Shown here one piece after another: positions 8,019 through 15,260 of a DNA stretch of 23,576 nucleotides. A program made the translations under genes and the position numbers. Within the stretch, counting starts at the first letter, position 1; every line of letters starts with the position of its first letter. Below the pieces are notes generated by a model. That model was given only the letters and a program-made list of their open reading frames with translations. It did not search any database and was not told where the DNA came from. Source of the DNA: Desulfurobacterium sp. (GTDB taxonomy: Bacteria > Aquificota > Aquificia > Desulfurobacteriales > Desulfurobacteriaceae); contig JALSLT010000019.1 in NCBI GenBank assembly GCA_026988135.1, positions 1 through 23,576 on the forward strand, read 5' to 3'.

Positions 8019-8630
8019 TTATTCAAACCTTGGAAGATGCCAGTTTTTAAAGATTGCAAGAATCCTTAGTCCGAGAGTAAAAAATAATGAAAAAAAGGTA
8101 GCTACTTGTAAAGATAAGTTGAAAGTTTTGGCCATTAGAAAAAGAGTAAAAGCTCCCGCTATTGAGCAGGTTGCATAAATATCTTCTTTCAGAACAAAAG
8201 GAATTTCTCCTGTTAAAATATCACTTATAATTCCGCCTCCCGTTCCGGTTAAAACGGCCAAAAGAATTACACCAACAAGGTTTAAATTTTCTGATATTCC
8301 AATTATGCCTCCTGTAACTGTAAATGCGGCAAGGCCAATGGCATCAAAAACTTTTATTCCGATGTGGGTTGAAATATCCTTTTTAAAAAACAGATAGACA
8401 AAAATACCGGTTAATATTCCTACAGTTGCGAAAGTTATATCGACGTAGCCGGTTAAAACTGAAGGGGTTCTATTTACGGCTATATCTCTTAAAATTCCTC
8501 CCCCAAAAGCGGTTAGGAAGCCGAGAATACTTATTCCCAAAATATCAAGTTCTTTTTTTATTCCTTTATATACTCCCGATATTGCAAAAGCAGTTACGCC
8601 GGTAATATTGAAAAAATCAAACAGACTCAT
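8019..8630 (-). CDS. TRIC / UPF0126-family membrane protein
   Basis: 203 residues, about seven predicted hydrophobic helices. The family (bacterial TRIC homologues, YadS/YicG type) forms trimeric monovalent-cation channels in known members. An internal repeat is visible: G-G-G-I-L-R-D at 43-49 and G-G-G-I-I-S-D at 131-137 mark the two halves, the second with serine in place of arginine. The ATG lies inside the last codons of the upstream regulator gene (14-base overlap) and the stop abuts the bioF start, so all three are translated as one unit. No link between this channel and biotin or the regulator is obvious; cargo and physiological role are unknown. Confidence 0.82.
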   Translation of the reverse strand: MSLFDFFNITGVTAFAISGVYKGIKKELDILGISILGFLTAFGGGILRDIAVNRTPSVLTGYVDITFATVGILTGIFVYLFFKKDISTHIGIKVFDAIGLAAFTVTGGIIGISENLNLVGVILLAVLTGTGGGIISDILTGEIPFVLKEDIYATCSIAGAFTLFLMAKTFNLSLQVATFFSLFFTLGLRILAIFKNWHLPRFE

Positions 8631-9972
8631 TCTCTATCCCGTATTTGTTAAGTTTTCTATACAGGTTGGAAAGGTCTATCTGCATTTTTGCGGCAGCAAT
8701 TTTCATATCGCCGCAAGTTTGTTTAAGAATGGATTTTATGTACTCTTTTTCGAAATCTTCCTTTGCTTCTTTTAAAGGCATTGAAAGAAAGTTTTCGATT
8801 CTAAATTTTCCTTTTGAAAACATATTTTCCGGAAGGTCTTCCGGTTTGATAACAGCTTTCCTTACCAAAATAACCAAACGTTCCATCAGATTTTTTAATT
8901 CTCTTATGTTTCCCGGCCAGTTATATTTTAGAAAAATTTCTTTAACTTGCTTTGACAATTCGGGTTTTTCCCTTTTGTAATCTGCAGAAAATTTATTAAG
9001 GAAATAGTCGGCGAGAAGTAAAGTATCTTTTTCTCTTTCTGATAAAGGAGGAACACGAATCGGAATAACGTTCAATCTGTAATAAAGATCTTCTCGAAAT
9101 TCATTATTTTCAATTGCTTTTTCAAGGTTCTTGTTTGTTGCTGATATTACCCTTACATCCACATCGATTCTTTCGATACTGCCGATTCTTTCTATCGTTT
9201 TTTCTTCCAAAACCCTAAGAAGTTTTGATTGTGCCATTAGAGGCATATCACCTATTTCGTCGAGGAAAATTGTTCCTTTATCCGCTATTTCAAATTTTCC
9301 TTTTTTTCTGCTGTTTGCTCCTGTGAAGGCTCCTTTTTCATATCCGAAAAGTTCCGCTTCAATAAGGTTGTCAGGAATTGCGGCGCAGTTTATCGGAACA
9401 AATGGAGCGGTTGTTCTGTTACTCATTTTGTGGATTGTTTTTGCAACGAGTTCTTTTCCTGTTCCACTTTCTCCGTATATGAGAACTGTGGTGTCAACCG
9501 GTGCAATGGCGGCTATATCTTCTTTCAATTTTTCTATAGCTTGGCTATTTCCTATTATTGTTTCGGAAAATAGCTTTTCTTTCAGTATACTGGTTTCTTT
9601 TAGAAAAAGTAACTGTTTTTTTGCTTTTTCAAGAACACTCAAAAGTTGGTCAAAGTTTATCGGCTTTTCTATGAAGTCAAAAGCTCCCGTTTTTATAGCT
9701 TCTACTGCCGTTTGGATGTTTCCGTGCCCTGATATGACAATAATTACCGCTTTTTCCGTAACTTTTTTTTTCGCTAAATTTTTGAGAATTTCCATTCCGG
9801 GTATCCCCGGAAGAAAGAGATCCAGAATTATAATATCCGGAAGTTCAGCTTCAATTTTTTCTATTCCTTCATTTCCTGATGCCGCTGTTGAAATGTTATA
9901 GCCTTCATCCCGTAGTATATCTGAAAGACTTTCTCTTATACCTGCTTCATCGTCAATAATTAGTATCTTCAT
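8617..9972 (-). CDS. NtrC-family sigma-54-dependent response regulator
   Basis: 451 residues with the full three-domain layout. Receiver about 1-120: acidic D7/D8, phospho-acceptor D51, serine (S81) at the usual Thr/Ser switch position, K103. AAA+ domain about 138-370: Walker A GESGTGKE at 168-175, sigma-54-contacting loop GAFTGA at 214-219, Walker B FLDEIGD with D238-E239. Fis-type helix-turn-helix about 400-451. It would activate sigma-54 promoters when phosphorylated. The receiver and GAFTGA are intact, so it is probably functional. The ATG overlaps the dnaX stop by four bases (ATGA). No sensor kinase is next to it in the window, so partner and target promoters are unknown; NtrX- or NtrC-like naming cannot be settled here. 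Confidence 0.9.
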   Translation of the reverse strand: MKILIIDDEAGIRESLSDILRDEGYNISTAASGNEGIEKIEAELPDIIILDLFLPGIPGMEILKNLAKKKVTEKAVIIVISGHGNIQTAVEAIKTGAFDFIEKPINFDQLLSVLEKAKKQLLFLKETSILKEKLFSETIIGNSQAIEKLKEDIAAIAPVDTTVLIYGESGTGKELVAKTIHKMSNRTTAPFVPINCAAIPDNLIEAELFGYEKGAFTGANSRKKGKFEIADKGTIFLDEIGDMPLMAQSKLLRVLEEKTIERIGSIERIDVDVRVISATNKNLEKAIENNEFREDLYYRLNVIPIRVPPLSEREKDTLLLADYFLNKFSADYKREKPELSKQVKEIFLKYNWPGNIRELKNLMERLVILVRKAVIKPEDLPENMFSKGKFRIENFLSMPLKEAKEDFEKEYIKSILKQTCGDMKIAAAKMQIDLSNLYRKLNKYGIENESV

Positions 9973-11399
9973 TTCTCAGTCCTTGGATAACCGGGAAGAA
10001 TTTTTGCATGGAATAAAGAAATCACTTTATCGACCTTTTTTTCCGTATCTTTATCCAGTTTAACATCTCTTGCTATCTTTCTACTGCTTTTCGGTTCCGG
10101 AATGATAACTTTTTTATCAAAACGTTTTTCAAGTTCCGCTTTTCTTTCGATAAGTCTATCGTACGCAATACCGTTTTTGGGGATTATATGGACGTGTTTT
10201 TCCTGTTTCTCTACCTTTTTTATGTAATTGTCCAAATCAAAAGTTTCTTTCTTCTCGGGAGGTTTTTCCTTGCTTATGGAAGGGAGTTTTTTTTCATTTT
10301 TTTTTATATCTATCCTTGTTGAATCTTTAAAAGAGATGTTTTTTAAAGACTGCATAAGTTCTGAAAGTTTTTTGATATCCTTATAGTAAGATAACTTATA
10401 GAGACTGAAAAGAAGGGCGGTAAAAGGAAAAGGATGAGCATCAATAGTTCTTATATTCTTTGTCAATATTTCAAAAGCGACATTCATCTCCTCTTCAGAG
10501 AAGTCGGAGTCAACACTTAGAAACTGCTTTTCAATATATTTTATTAACTGCCTTATAACTGTTGAAGGGTTAAAACCGGAGCTATCCAGTTCGCTTAGTG
10601 TTTCATGAAGTTTTACTCTATTTCCTTCAAAGCCGTTTTTCAAAAGTTCTTTTAAAAGCTTTCCTCCGAGAACTCCGAGAAATTTTGAAACCGTTTCGGT
10701 TTTTATAACCCCTTCAGAAAGAGATATCATCTGGTCAAGAATACTTTCCGCATCTCTTAAACATCCTTCGGATGCGATAGAGATAAGGTGTAATGCTTCC
10801 GTTTCGTAATTTATACTTTCTTTATCACAAATATCCGAAAGGGTCTCTACTACCTTTTTTTCCGAAACTTTTTTAAAAATAAAACGTTGACATCGAGAAA
10901 GAATTGTCGGGGGAATTTTATCAAGCTCTGTTGTTGCCAGAATAAACACAACGTGTGCCGGTGGTTCTTCAAGTGTTTTTAGCAGGGCATTAAAGGCTTC
11001 TTTTGTAAGCATATGAAATTCGTCTATGATGTAAACTTTATATTTTCCCTGCACCGGAGAATAAAGGACCGTTTCCCTAAGTTCCCTTATCTGGTCTATT
11101 CCTCTGTTTGAAGCTGCATCTATCTCTATAACATCCGGAAAGGAGCCTGTATTGATTCCTTTACAAGAGAGACAACTGTTGCAGGGCTCACCGTTATTCG
11201 GGGATTCACAGTTCATCGCTTTTGCAATTATTCTTGCCGTTGTTGTTTTTCCAACTCCTCGTGGTCCTGCGAATATGTAAGCGTGAGCTACTCTTCCGGT
11301 TTTTATAGCATTCTTTATTGTTTCTGTTATATGCTCTTGCCCTATTACCTGGTTAAAAGTTGATGGTCTATATTTTCTGGGTATTGCAAGATATCCCAT
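9969..11399 (-). CDS. dnaX: DNA polymerase III subunit tau/gamma
   Basis: 476 residues. Clamp-loader ATPase of the replicase. Seen: the opening MGYLAIPRKYRP, Walker A GPRGVGKT at 45-52, a zinc site C64/C73/C76/C79, Walker B IIDEFHML at 124-131, sensor-1 region ATTELDKIPPTILSRCQRF, and collar domain III to about 355. Residues about 369-476 are lysine-rich and correspond to the tau-specific tail, short compared with E. coli. At codons 365-368 (ATA AAA AAA AAT) an A9 run would, after a -1 shift, read AAA then TGA, giving a 368-residue gamma-like product that ends just after domain III. The conserved N-terminus fixes the start; AGGGA lies about 12 bases upstream. It follows the 4.5S RNA gene and overlaps the next gene by four bases. 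Confidence 0.95.
   Translation of the reverse strand: MGYLAIPRKYRPSTFNQVIGQEHITETIKNAIKTGRVAHAYIFAGPRGVGKTTTARIIAKAMNCESPNNGEPCNSCLSCKGINTGSFPDVIEIDAASNRGIDQIRELRETVLYSPVQGKYKVYIIDEFHMLTKEAFNALLKTLEEPPAHVVFILATTELDKIPPTILSRCQRFIFKKVSEKKVVETLSDICDKESINYETEALHLISIASEGCLRDAESILDQMISLSEGVIKTETVSKFLGVLGGKLLKELLKNGFEGNRVKLHETLSELDSSGFNPSTVIRQLIKYIEKQFLSVDSDFSEEEMNVAFEILTKNIRTIDAHPFPFTALLFSLYKLSYYKDIKKLSELMQSLKNISFKDSTRIDIKKNEKKLPSISKEKPPEKKETFDLDNYIKKVEKQEKHVHIIPKNGIAYDRLIERKAELEKRFDKKVIIPEPKSSRKIARDVKLDKDTEKKVDKVISLFHAKILPGYPRTEK
10294..10317 (-). other. Candidate programmed frameshift/slippage site in dnaX
   Basis: In the coding sense: an SD-like AAGGA (10317-10313), seven bases, then nine consecutive A (10305-10297), then TGA (10296-10294) in the -1 frame. 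In the normal frame the codons are ATA AAA AAA AAT GAA. A -1 ribosomal shift, or insertion of one A by RNA polymerase, places a stop codon directly after the run. This is the layout known from dnaX of E. coli (SD-stimulated -1 shift) and Thermus (A9 slippage). Confidence 0.75.
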
Positions 11400-11439
11400 T
11401 ATGAAAAAATCCCTGTTCTTAATTTAGTTAAGATAAAGG

Positions 11440-11534
11440 GGTCGGACCCTTGCCGCACACACCTTTCAGGTTTACCGTTGCTCCCTTCCGGGCCTGGCGG
11501 GGTTCACCCTCCGGATGTTGCGGAGGACCCGACC
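11440..11534 (-). ncRNA. ffs: Signal recognition particle 4.5S RNA (small bacterial type)
   Basis: About 95 nt on the minus strand. The conserved SRP core is clear: CCCGGAAGGGAGCAACGG contains the GGAA tetraloop and the AGCA side of the symmetric loop that binds Ffh M-domain. The ends pair as a helix (5' GGTCGGGTCC with 3' GGGTCCGACC). No Alu domain is present, so this is the short type. The ends could extend a few bases into the flanking AAAG/CTTT. It lies between tRNA-Ser and dnaX on the same strand, with no strong terminator before dnaX, so all may derive from one transcript. Confidence 0.93.
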
Positions 11535-11566
11535 TTTCTCGTTTTTAAAGTCTAACATATCCCAAA

Positions 11567-11660
11567 TGGCGGAGGGGGCGGGATTCGAACCCGCGGTACC
11601 CCTTGTGAGGGTACACACGATTTCCAATCGTGCTCCTTCGGCCAGCTCGGACACCCCTCC
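11567..11660 (-). tRNA. tRNA-Ser (anticodon GGA)
   Basis: 94 nt including an encoded CCA. The acceptor GGAGGGG pairs with CCCCTCC, then discriminator G and CCA. The anticodon stem CACGA/TCGTG encloses the loop TTGGAAA, anticodon GGA, reading UCC and UCU. A long variable arm (GTACCCT/AGGGGTAC) marks a type II serine tRNA; the T-arm is GCGGG-TTCGAAT-CCCGC. It is just downstream of a promoter with a perfect -35 and 32 bases before the 4.5S RNA gene. Confidence 0.97.
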
Positions 11661-11676
11661 TGGAACTTTGCTTTTA

Positions 11677-11707
11677 ATAATATCTGCTTGCAGGCTATAT
11701 TTGTCAA
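11677..11707 (-). promoter_or_regulatory. Sigma-70-type promoter of the tRNA-Ser / 4.5S RNA / dnaX unit
   Basis: A consensus TTGACA (-35) at 11707-11702. A -10 can be read as GATATT with a 17-base spacer or TATTAT with 19 bases. The predicted start of transcription falls shortly before the tRNA 5' end at 11660. It is placed in the short gap directly after the trpF stop codon. It is the best promoter match in the window. Confidence 0.65.
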
Positions 11708-11715
11708 TGGCGTAC

Positions 11716-12345
11716 TTAATTTTTACATTTCCCGATTCTGATAAATTCTTTTATAAGCGTTTTTTCTTTGATTCCAGGCTTTTTCTCAACACCGCTACAT
11801 ACATCAATGCCGTAAGGTTTCACTTTTTCAACTGCTTCTTTTACATTTGCAATATTCAATCCTCCGGAAAGGATAGTGGGGAGAGCCGATAGCATTTTCA
11901 CTTTTTCTGCTATTTCCCAGTCGAATTTTTTTCCTGTTCCTCCGTAAGTTTTGGAGGAAAACGTATCAAGGAGGATAGCGGAAGCCACTTTTTCAAATTT
12001 CAAAACTTCATCTGTTTCTTCTTTTGATTTGAAGCGGAAAACCTTTATTACTCTATTTTTTCCTATATATTTACAACAATCGGGAGATTCGTTTCCATGT
12101 AATTGTGCCAAGTCTAAGTTAGCGTAACTTAAAATTTCAAGAACCGATGTTTTGTCCTCGTTTACGAAAACTCCTACTTTGGTAACAAATGGAGGTAGGT
12201 TTTTTGTTATCTGTCTAACCTGTTGGGGTGTTACATATCGTCTGCTCCCTTTAAATATAATAAACCCTATTGCATCAGCACCTAATTCAATGGCTGTTAT
12301 AGCGTCTTCAATATTTGTTATTCCGCAAATTTTAACTTTTGTCAT
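11716..12345 (-). CDS. trpF: Phosphoribosylanthranilate isomerase
   Basis: 209 residues, normal length for this (beta-alpha)8 enzyme, which performs the Amadori rearrangement of phosphoribosylanthranilate in tryptophan synthesis. Seen: MTKVKICGIT with the catalytic base C7, GADAIGFIIFKGSRR, QLHGNE, and ILLDTF with the general acid D127 followed by YGGTGKKFDW. The C-terminal phosphate-binding segments ILSGGL and GIDVCSGVE are present. GGGAG sits six bases before the ATG. It is a lone trpF with no other trp gene in the window, divergent from clpX. Confidence 0.95.
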   Translation of the reverse strand: MTKVKICGITNIEDAITAIELGADAIGFIIFKGSRRYVTPQQVRQITKNLPPFVTKVGVFVNEDKTSVLEILSYANLDLAQLHGNESPDCCKYIGKNRVIKVFRFKSKEETDEVLKFEKVASAILLDTFSSKTYGGTGKKFDWEIAEKVKMLSALPTILSGGLNIANVKEAVEKVKPYGIDVCSGVEKKPGIKEKTLIKEFIRIGKCKN

Positions 12346-12377
12346 ATTAACTCCCGTTAACTTTTTTATGAAGTTGT

Positions 12378-12383
12378 ATTATA
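12378..12383 (-). promoter_or_regulatory. Candidate -10 box of trpF in the trpF-clpX divergent gap
   Basis: A perfect TATAAT on the minus strand, about 33 bases before the trpF ATG. The -35 region is weak. The 84-base gap must also promote clpX in the other direction; an overlapping TATTAT at 12377-12382 on the plus strand is possible, so the two promoters may share this element. Confidence 0.35.
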
Positions 12384-12429
12384 TTTACTCTACTGAAAAA
12401 AGAAAATCTTATAGAATGAGGTAAAGCGG

Positions 12430-13662
12430 ATGCTTGAAACCCAAATTCCACCGAGAAGATGCTCCTTCTGTGGTAAAGAGTCTGCCGAAGTTGAAGCGCT
12501 GATAACCGGTCCTAAAGGCGTTGCTATTTGTAATTTTTGTGTTGATGAATGTTATGAGATGATTCATTCTCAGGTTCAAGAAGAAAAAAATATTGGAGAG
12601 CCGGCTAATCTTCCAACACCGAAAGAGATTAAGGAATTTCTAGATCAGTACGCTATAGGTCAGGATGAAGCAAAGAAAGTTTTATCTGTTGCCGTATATA
12701 ATCACTATAAAAGAATTTTTTCTCAAACCTCATCCGATGATGTGGATATAGAGAAAAGCAATATTCTTTTAATCGGACCGACAGGTTCCGGAAAAACTTT
12801 ATTGGCTCGTTCTTTGGCAAAACTTCTCGATGTTCCTTTTGCAATAGCGGATGCAACTACGCTAACGGAAGCTGGATATGTTGGAGAAGATGTGGAAAAT
12901 ATTCTTCTTCGTCTTCTTCAAAATGCGGATATGGATGTGGAAAAGGCGGAAAGGGGTATAATCTACATAGACGAAATAGATAAGATAGGAAGGAAAAGTG
13001 AAAATTCTTCAATAACAAGGGATGTTTCCGGGGAAGGTGTTCAGCAGGCACTTCTGAAAATTTTAGAGGGAACTGTTGCAAACGTTCCTCCTCAAGGTGG
13101 AAGAAAACATCCGCAGCAGCAGTATATTCAGATAGATACTTCCAATATTCTTTTTATATGCGGAGGTGCTTTCGTAGGGCTTGAAGATATTATAGCCAAA
13201 AGAATAGGTAAGGGAACTATGGGATTCAATGCTGACCTTAACAAAAAGAAACTTGAAAGAGATGAGCTCTTTCAACATGTTGAACCTGAGGACCTTGTTA
13301 GATTCGGTTTGATTCCGGAGTTGATAGGGAGACTTCCTGTTATAGCCACTCTTTCGGAATTAAGAGAGGAAGACCTTGTCAAAATTCTAAACGAACCTAA
13401 AAATGCTCTTGTTAAGCAGTATAAAAAGCTTCTCGATTTGGAAGGAGTAGAGCTTGAGTTTACTGAGGAAGCATTAAGAGAGATAGCAAAGGAAGCTATA
13501 AAAAGAAAGACGGGAGCAAGAGGTTTAAGAGCTATAATGGAAAAAATCATGATGGATGTTATGTTTGAGGTTCCTACGAAGAAAAACATCAAGAAAGTTA
13601 TTATAGATAATGAAGCAGTTTTGGAAGGAAAGCCCAAATATAAGCTTGCAAAAGCTTCTTAA
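12430..13662 (+). CDS. clpX: ATP-dependent Clp protease ATP-binding subunit ClpX
   Basis: 410 residues. A hexameric AAA+ unfoldase that feeds substrates to ClpP. Seen: N-terminal zinc-binding domain with C11/C14/C34/C37, Walker A GPTGSGKT at 116-123, pore loop G149-Y-V-G152, Walker [10 protein letters not shown] with D181-E182, the RKH loop, and a ClpP-docking tripeptide M-G-F in [11 protein letters not shown] where E. coli has I-G-F. The C-terminal region [20 protein letters not shown] is highly typical. GAGG is about 10 bases before the ATG. Unlike the common tig-clpP-clpX order, no clpP is adjacent; it leads an operon with tpiA and secG, the next start being 15 bases downstream. Confidence 0.97.
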   Translation: MLETQIPPRRCSFCGKESAEVEALITGPKGVAICNFCVDECYEMIHSQVQEEKNIGEPANLPTPKEIKEFLDQYAIGQDEAKKVLSVAVYNHYKRIFSQTSSDDVDIEKSNILLIGPTGSGKTLLARSLAKLLDVPFAIADATTLTEAGYVGEDVENILLRLLQNADMDVEKAERGIIYIDEIDKIGRKSENSSITRDVSGEGVQQALLKILEGTVANVPPQGGRKHPQQQYIQIDTSNILFICGGAFVGLEDIIAKRIGKGTMGFNADLNKKKLERDELFQHVEPEDLVRFGLIPELIGRLPVIATLSELREEDLVKILNEPKNALVKQYKKLLDLEGVELEFTEEALREIAKEAIKRKTGARGLRAIMEKIMMDVMFEVPTKKNIKKVIIDNEAVLEGKPKYKLAKAS

Positions 13663-13677
13663 TCGGGGGAGGAGAAA

Positions 13678-14430
13678 TTGAGAAAGCCTTTAATTGCTGG
13701 TAATTGGAAAATGCATAAAACCGTAAAAGAGAGCATTGAGTTTGCTCTTGAATTTAAGGAAAGAATTGGTGATGTAAATGACAGGGATGTTGTGATTGCC
13801 CCGCCGTTTGTTTCTCTGTTTCCGATGTTTGATATTTTAAAGGATTCTAATGTTAAACTTTCCGCTCAAAACATGTACTTTGAAGAGCAAGGAGCATTTA
13901 CCGGAGAAATTTCCCCGATAATGGTTGAAGAATCCGGATGTAAGTTTGTTATTTTAGGCCATTCCGAAAGAAGGCATATTTTCGGTGAAACCGATGAAAT
14001 AATTAACAAAAAGGTTTTATCGGCGGTTTCTCATCGCTTAATTCCAATACTTTGTGTCGGTGAAACACTGGAAGATAGAGAAAACAGAAGAACGTTTGAT
14101 ATAGTTGGAGAGCAGCTTGCAAGAGGTTTGTATGGAATCAACTTTTCTGCGGATTTTGTTGTGGCTTACGAACCTGTATGGGCTATAGGTACGGGTAGAA
14201 CGGCGACACCTGAAATAGCCGAAGAAGTTCACGGATATTTAAGAAACAAAATTACGGAAATATTTGGTAAGGATAAAGGCGATAATGTCAGAATTCTTTA
14301 CGGAGGAAGTGTTAAACCGGAAAATGTCGAAGGTTTGATGGCTATGGAAAATATAGATGGTGCACTTGTAGGTGGTGCCAGTCTTAAAGTTGATTCTTTT
14401 GAGAAAATCATAAAATTCGGGAGGCAGTAA
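13678..14430 (+). CDS. tpiA: Triose-phosphate isomerase
   Basis: 250 residues, standard length. Interconverts dihydroxyacetone phosphate and glyceraldehyde 3-phosphate. Seen: AGNWKMHKT with N9 and K11, the electrophilic histidine H95 in ILGHSERR, the catalytic base E165 in AYEPVWAIGTG, and the phosphate-binding YGGSV and GALVGGASL motifs. The start is TTG with a strong GGAGGAG upstream, 15 bases after clpX; the TTG is fixed by the conserved RKPLIAGNWKM opening. secG begins one base after the stop, so expression is tied to protein export genes, as in many bacteria. Confidence 0.97.
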   Translation: MRKPLIAGNWKMHKTVKESIEFALEFKERIGDVNDRDVVIAPPFVSLFPMFDILKDSNVKLSAQNMYFEEQGAFTGEISPIMVEESGCKFVILGHSERRHIFGETDEIINKKVLSAVSHRLIPILCVGETLEDRENRRTFDIVGEQLARGLYGINFSADFVVAYEPVWAIGTGRTATPEIAEEVHGYLRNKITEIFGKDKGDNVRILYGGSVKPENVEGLMAMENIDGALVGGASLKVDSFEKIIKFGRQ

Positions 14431-14431
14431 A

Positions 14432-14707
14432 ATGTTTACTCTTTTACTTATAATTCATGCAATTCTTGCATTACTTCTTGTTATTGTTGTTTTAATTCAA
14501 CCGGGAAAGGGAGATATATCTTCTCTAATGGGTGGAGGCAGTGCTTCTTCCGCTTTCGGTGCTGATACGGCATCTGTTTTAACAAAAACAACGGCTATTC
14601 TTGGAGGCTTGTTTATTCTTAATTCTATTTTTCTTTCCGTATTGGGAACAAAGTATATGGGTAATTCTTCGGTGATTGATAAAATTAAAGTGGAACAGCA
14701 GAAGTGA
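14432..14707 (+). CDS. secG: Preprotein translocase subunit SecG
   Basis: 91 residues, typical. An auxiliary subunit of the SecYEG channel. Two hydrophobic helices (about 1-21 and 52-72) are joined by the conserved loop IQPGKGDISSLMGGGSASSAFG, which here spans about 22-43 and identifies the family. GGGAGG lies within the tpiA end, 1-base gap between genes. The TGA stop overlaps the GTG start of the next gene (GTGA). Confidence 0.95.
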   Translation: MFTLLLIIHAILALLLVIVVLIQPGKGDISSLMGGGSASSAFGADTASVLTKTTAILGGLFILNSIFLSVLGTKYMGNSSVIDKIKVEQQK

Positions 14708-15258
14708 ATAAAAGGGGTTTCTTGTTCCTACTGTTTTTCTCTTTTCTTTTTTCATGCTCTTTTCAGAATGAGAAAAATCTTGCTATCTCTTCAAACAATG
14801 AGAACATATCGATTGCCGCGTATTTTTCCCCTCGGGGAGGAGCTACTTTCGCAATAATTAAAGAGATAGAAACTGCTAAAACTTCTATCGATTTAGCAGT
14901 TTTCAGTTTTACCTCCAAAAAGCTTGCCAGGGCTTTGATTAAAGCTCATGATAGTGGTATTAAAGTAAGAGTTATAATAGATCGGGAAACCGCCAAATCA
15001 AGGAGGTGCATTGCACCTCTTTTGAGGGATGCGGGGATTCCGGTAAGGTTCAAAAGAGGTTCCCGCGGTGGTTTGATGCATAACAAATTTGCTGTAATTG
15101 ATAGTAATATGCTTATTACCGGAAGTTTTAACTGGACTGTTAGTGCGGAAAAAAGAAATGATGAGAATATAGTTATTATTAAGGGAGACAAACCTTTAGT
15201 GAAAAAATTTACCGAAAGGTTTAAATATCTCTGGAGGTTAGCTCGTCTGGAGGAGTAA
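14704..15258 (+). CDS. Phospholipase D-like (single HKD) lipoprotein
   Basis: 184 residues. The leader has a lipoprotein-like signal with cysteine at 18 (L-F-S-C). One HKD catalytic motif is complete: H126-N-K128-F-A-V-I-D133, followed by GSFNWT (140-145) and a conserved N-D-E-N-I-V segment. Single-HKD proteins of this size are Nuc-type phosphodiesterases that form the active site as dimers; the substrate could be DNA or phospholipid. As a lipoprotein it would act outside the cytoplasmic membrane. The GTG start overlaps the secG stop by four bases. glnD begins two bases after its stop. Confidence 0.85.
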   Translation: MNKRGFLFLLFFSFLFSCSFQNEKNLAISSNNENISIAAYFSPRGGATFAIIKEIETAKTSIDLAVFSFTSKKLARALIKAHDSGIKVRVIIDRETAKSRRCIAPLLRDAGIPVRFKRGSRGGLMHNKFAVIDSNMLITGSFNWTVSAEKRNDENIVIIKGDKPLVKKFTERFKYLWRLARLEE

Positions 15259-15260
15259 TT

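Noticed and set aside
9131..9901. 256-codon plus-strand frame opposite the NtrC-family gene
   Set aside because: It is antisense to conserved AAA+ motifs, has no family resemblance, and no ribosome site; a shadow of the minus-strand gene.
10287..10294. Second A-run (eight A) in dnaX as the main slippage site
   Set aside because: The A9 run comes first and gives an immediate stop in the shifted frame. Slippage at the second run would give a longer, less domain-aligned product.
11472..11654. 60-codon minus-strand frame over tRNA-Ser and the 4.5S RNA
   Set aside because: It consists of the tRNA and SRP RNA genes read as codons. The overlapping plus-strand frame at 11515 is equally artefactual.
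13640..13662. AAGCTT repeat at the end of clpX as terminator
   Set aside because: The arms are short and self-palindromic, no U-run follows, and tpiA continues 15 bases later with a strong ribosome site.
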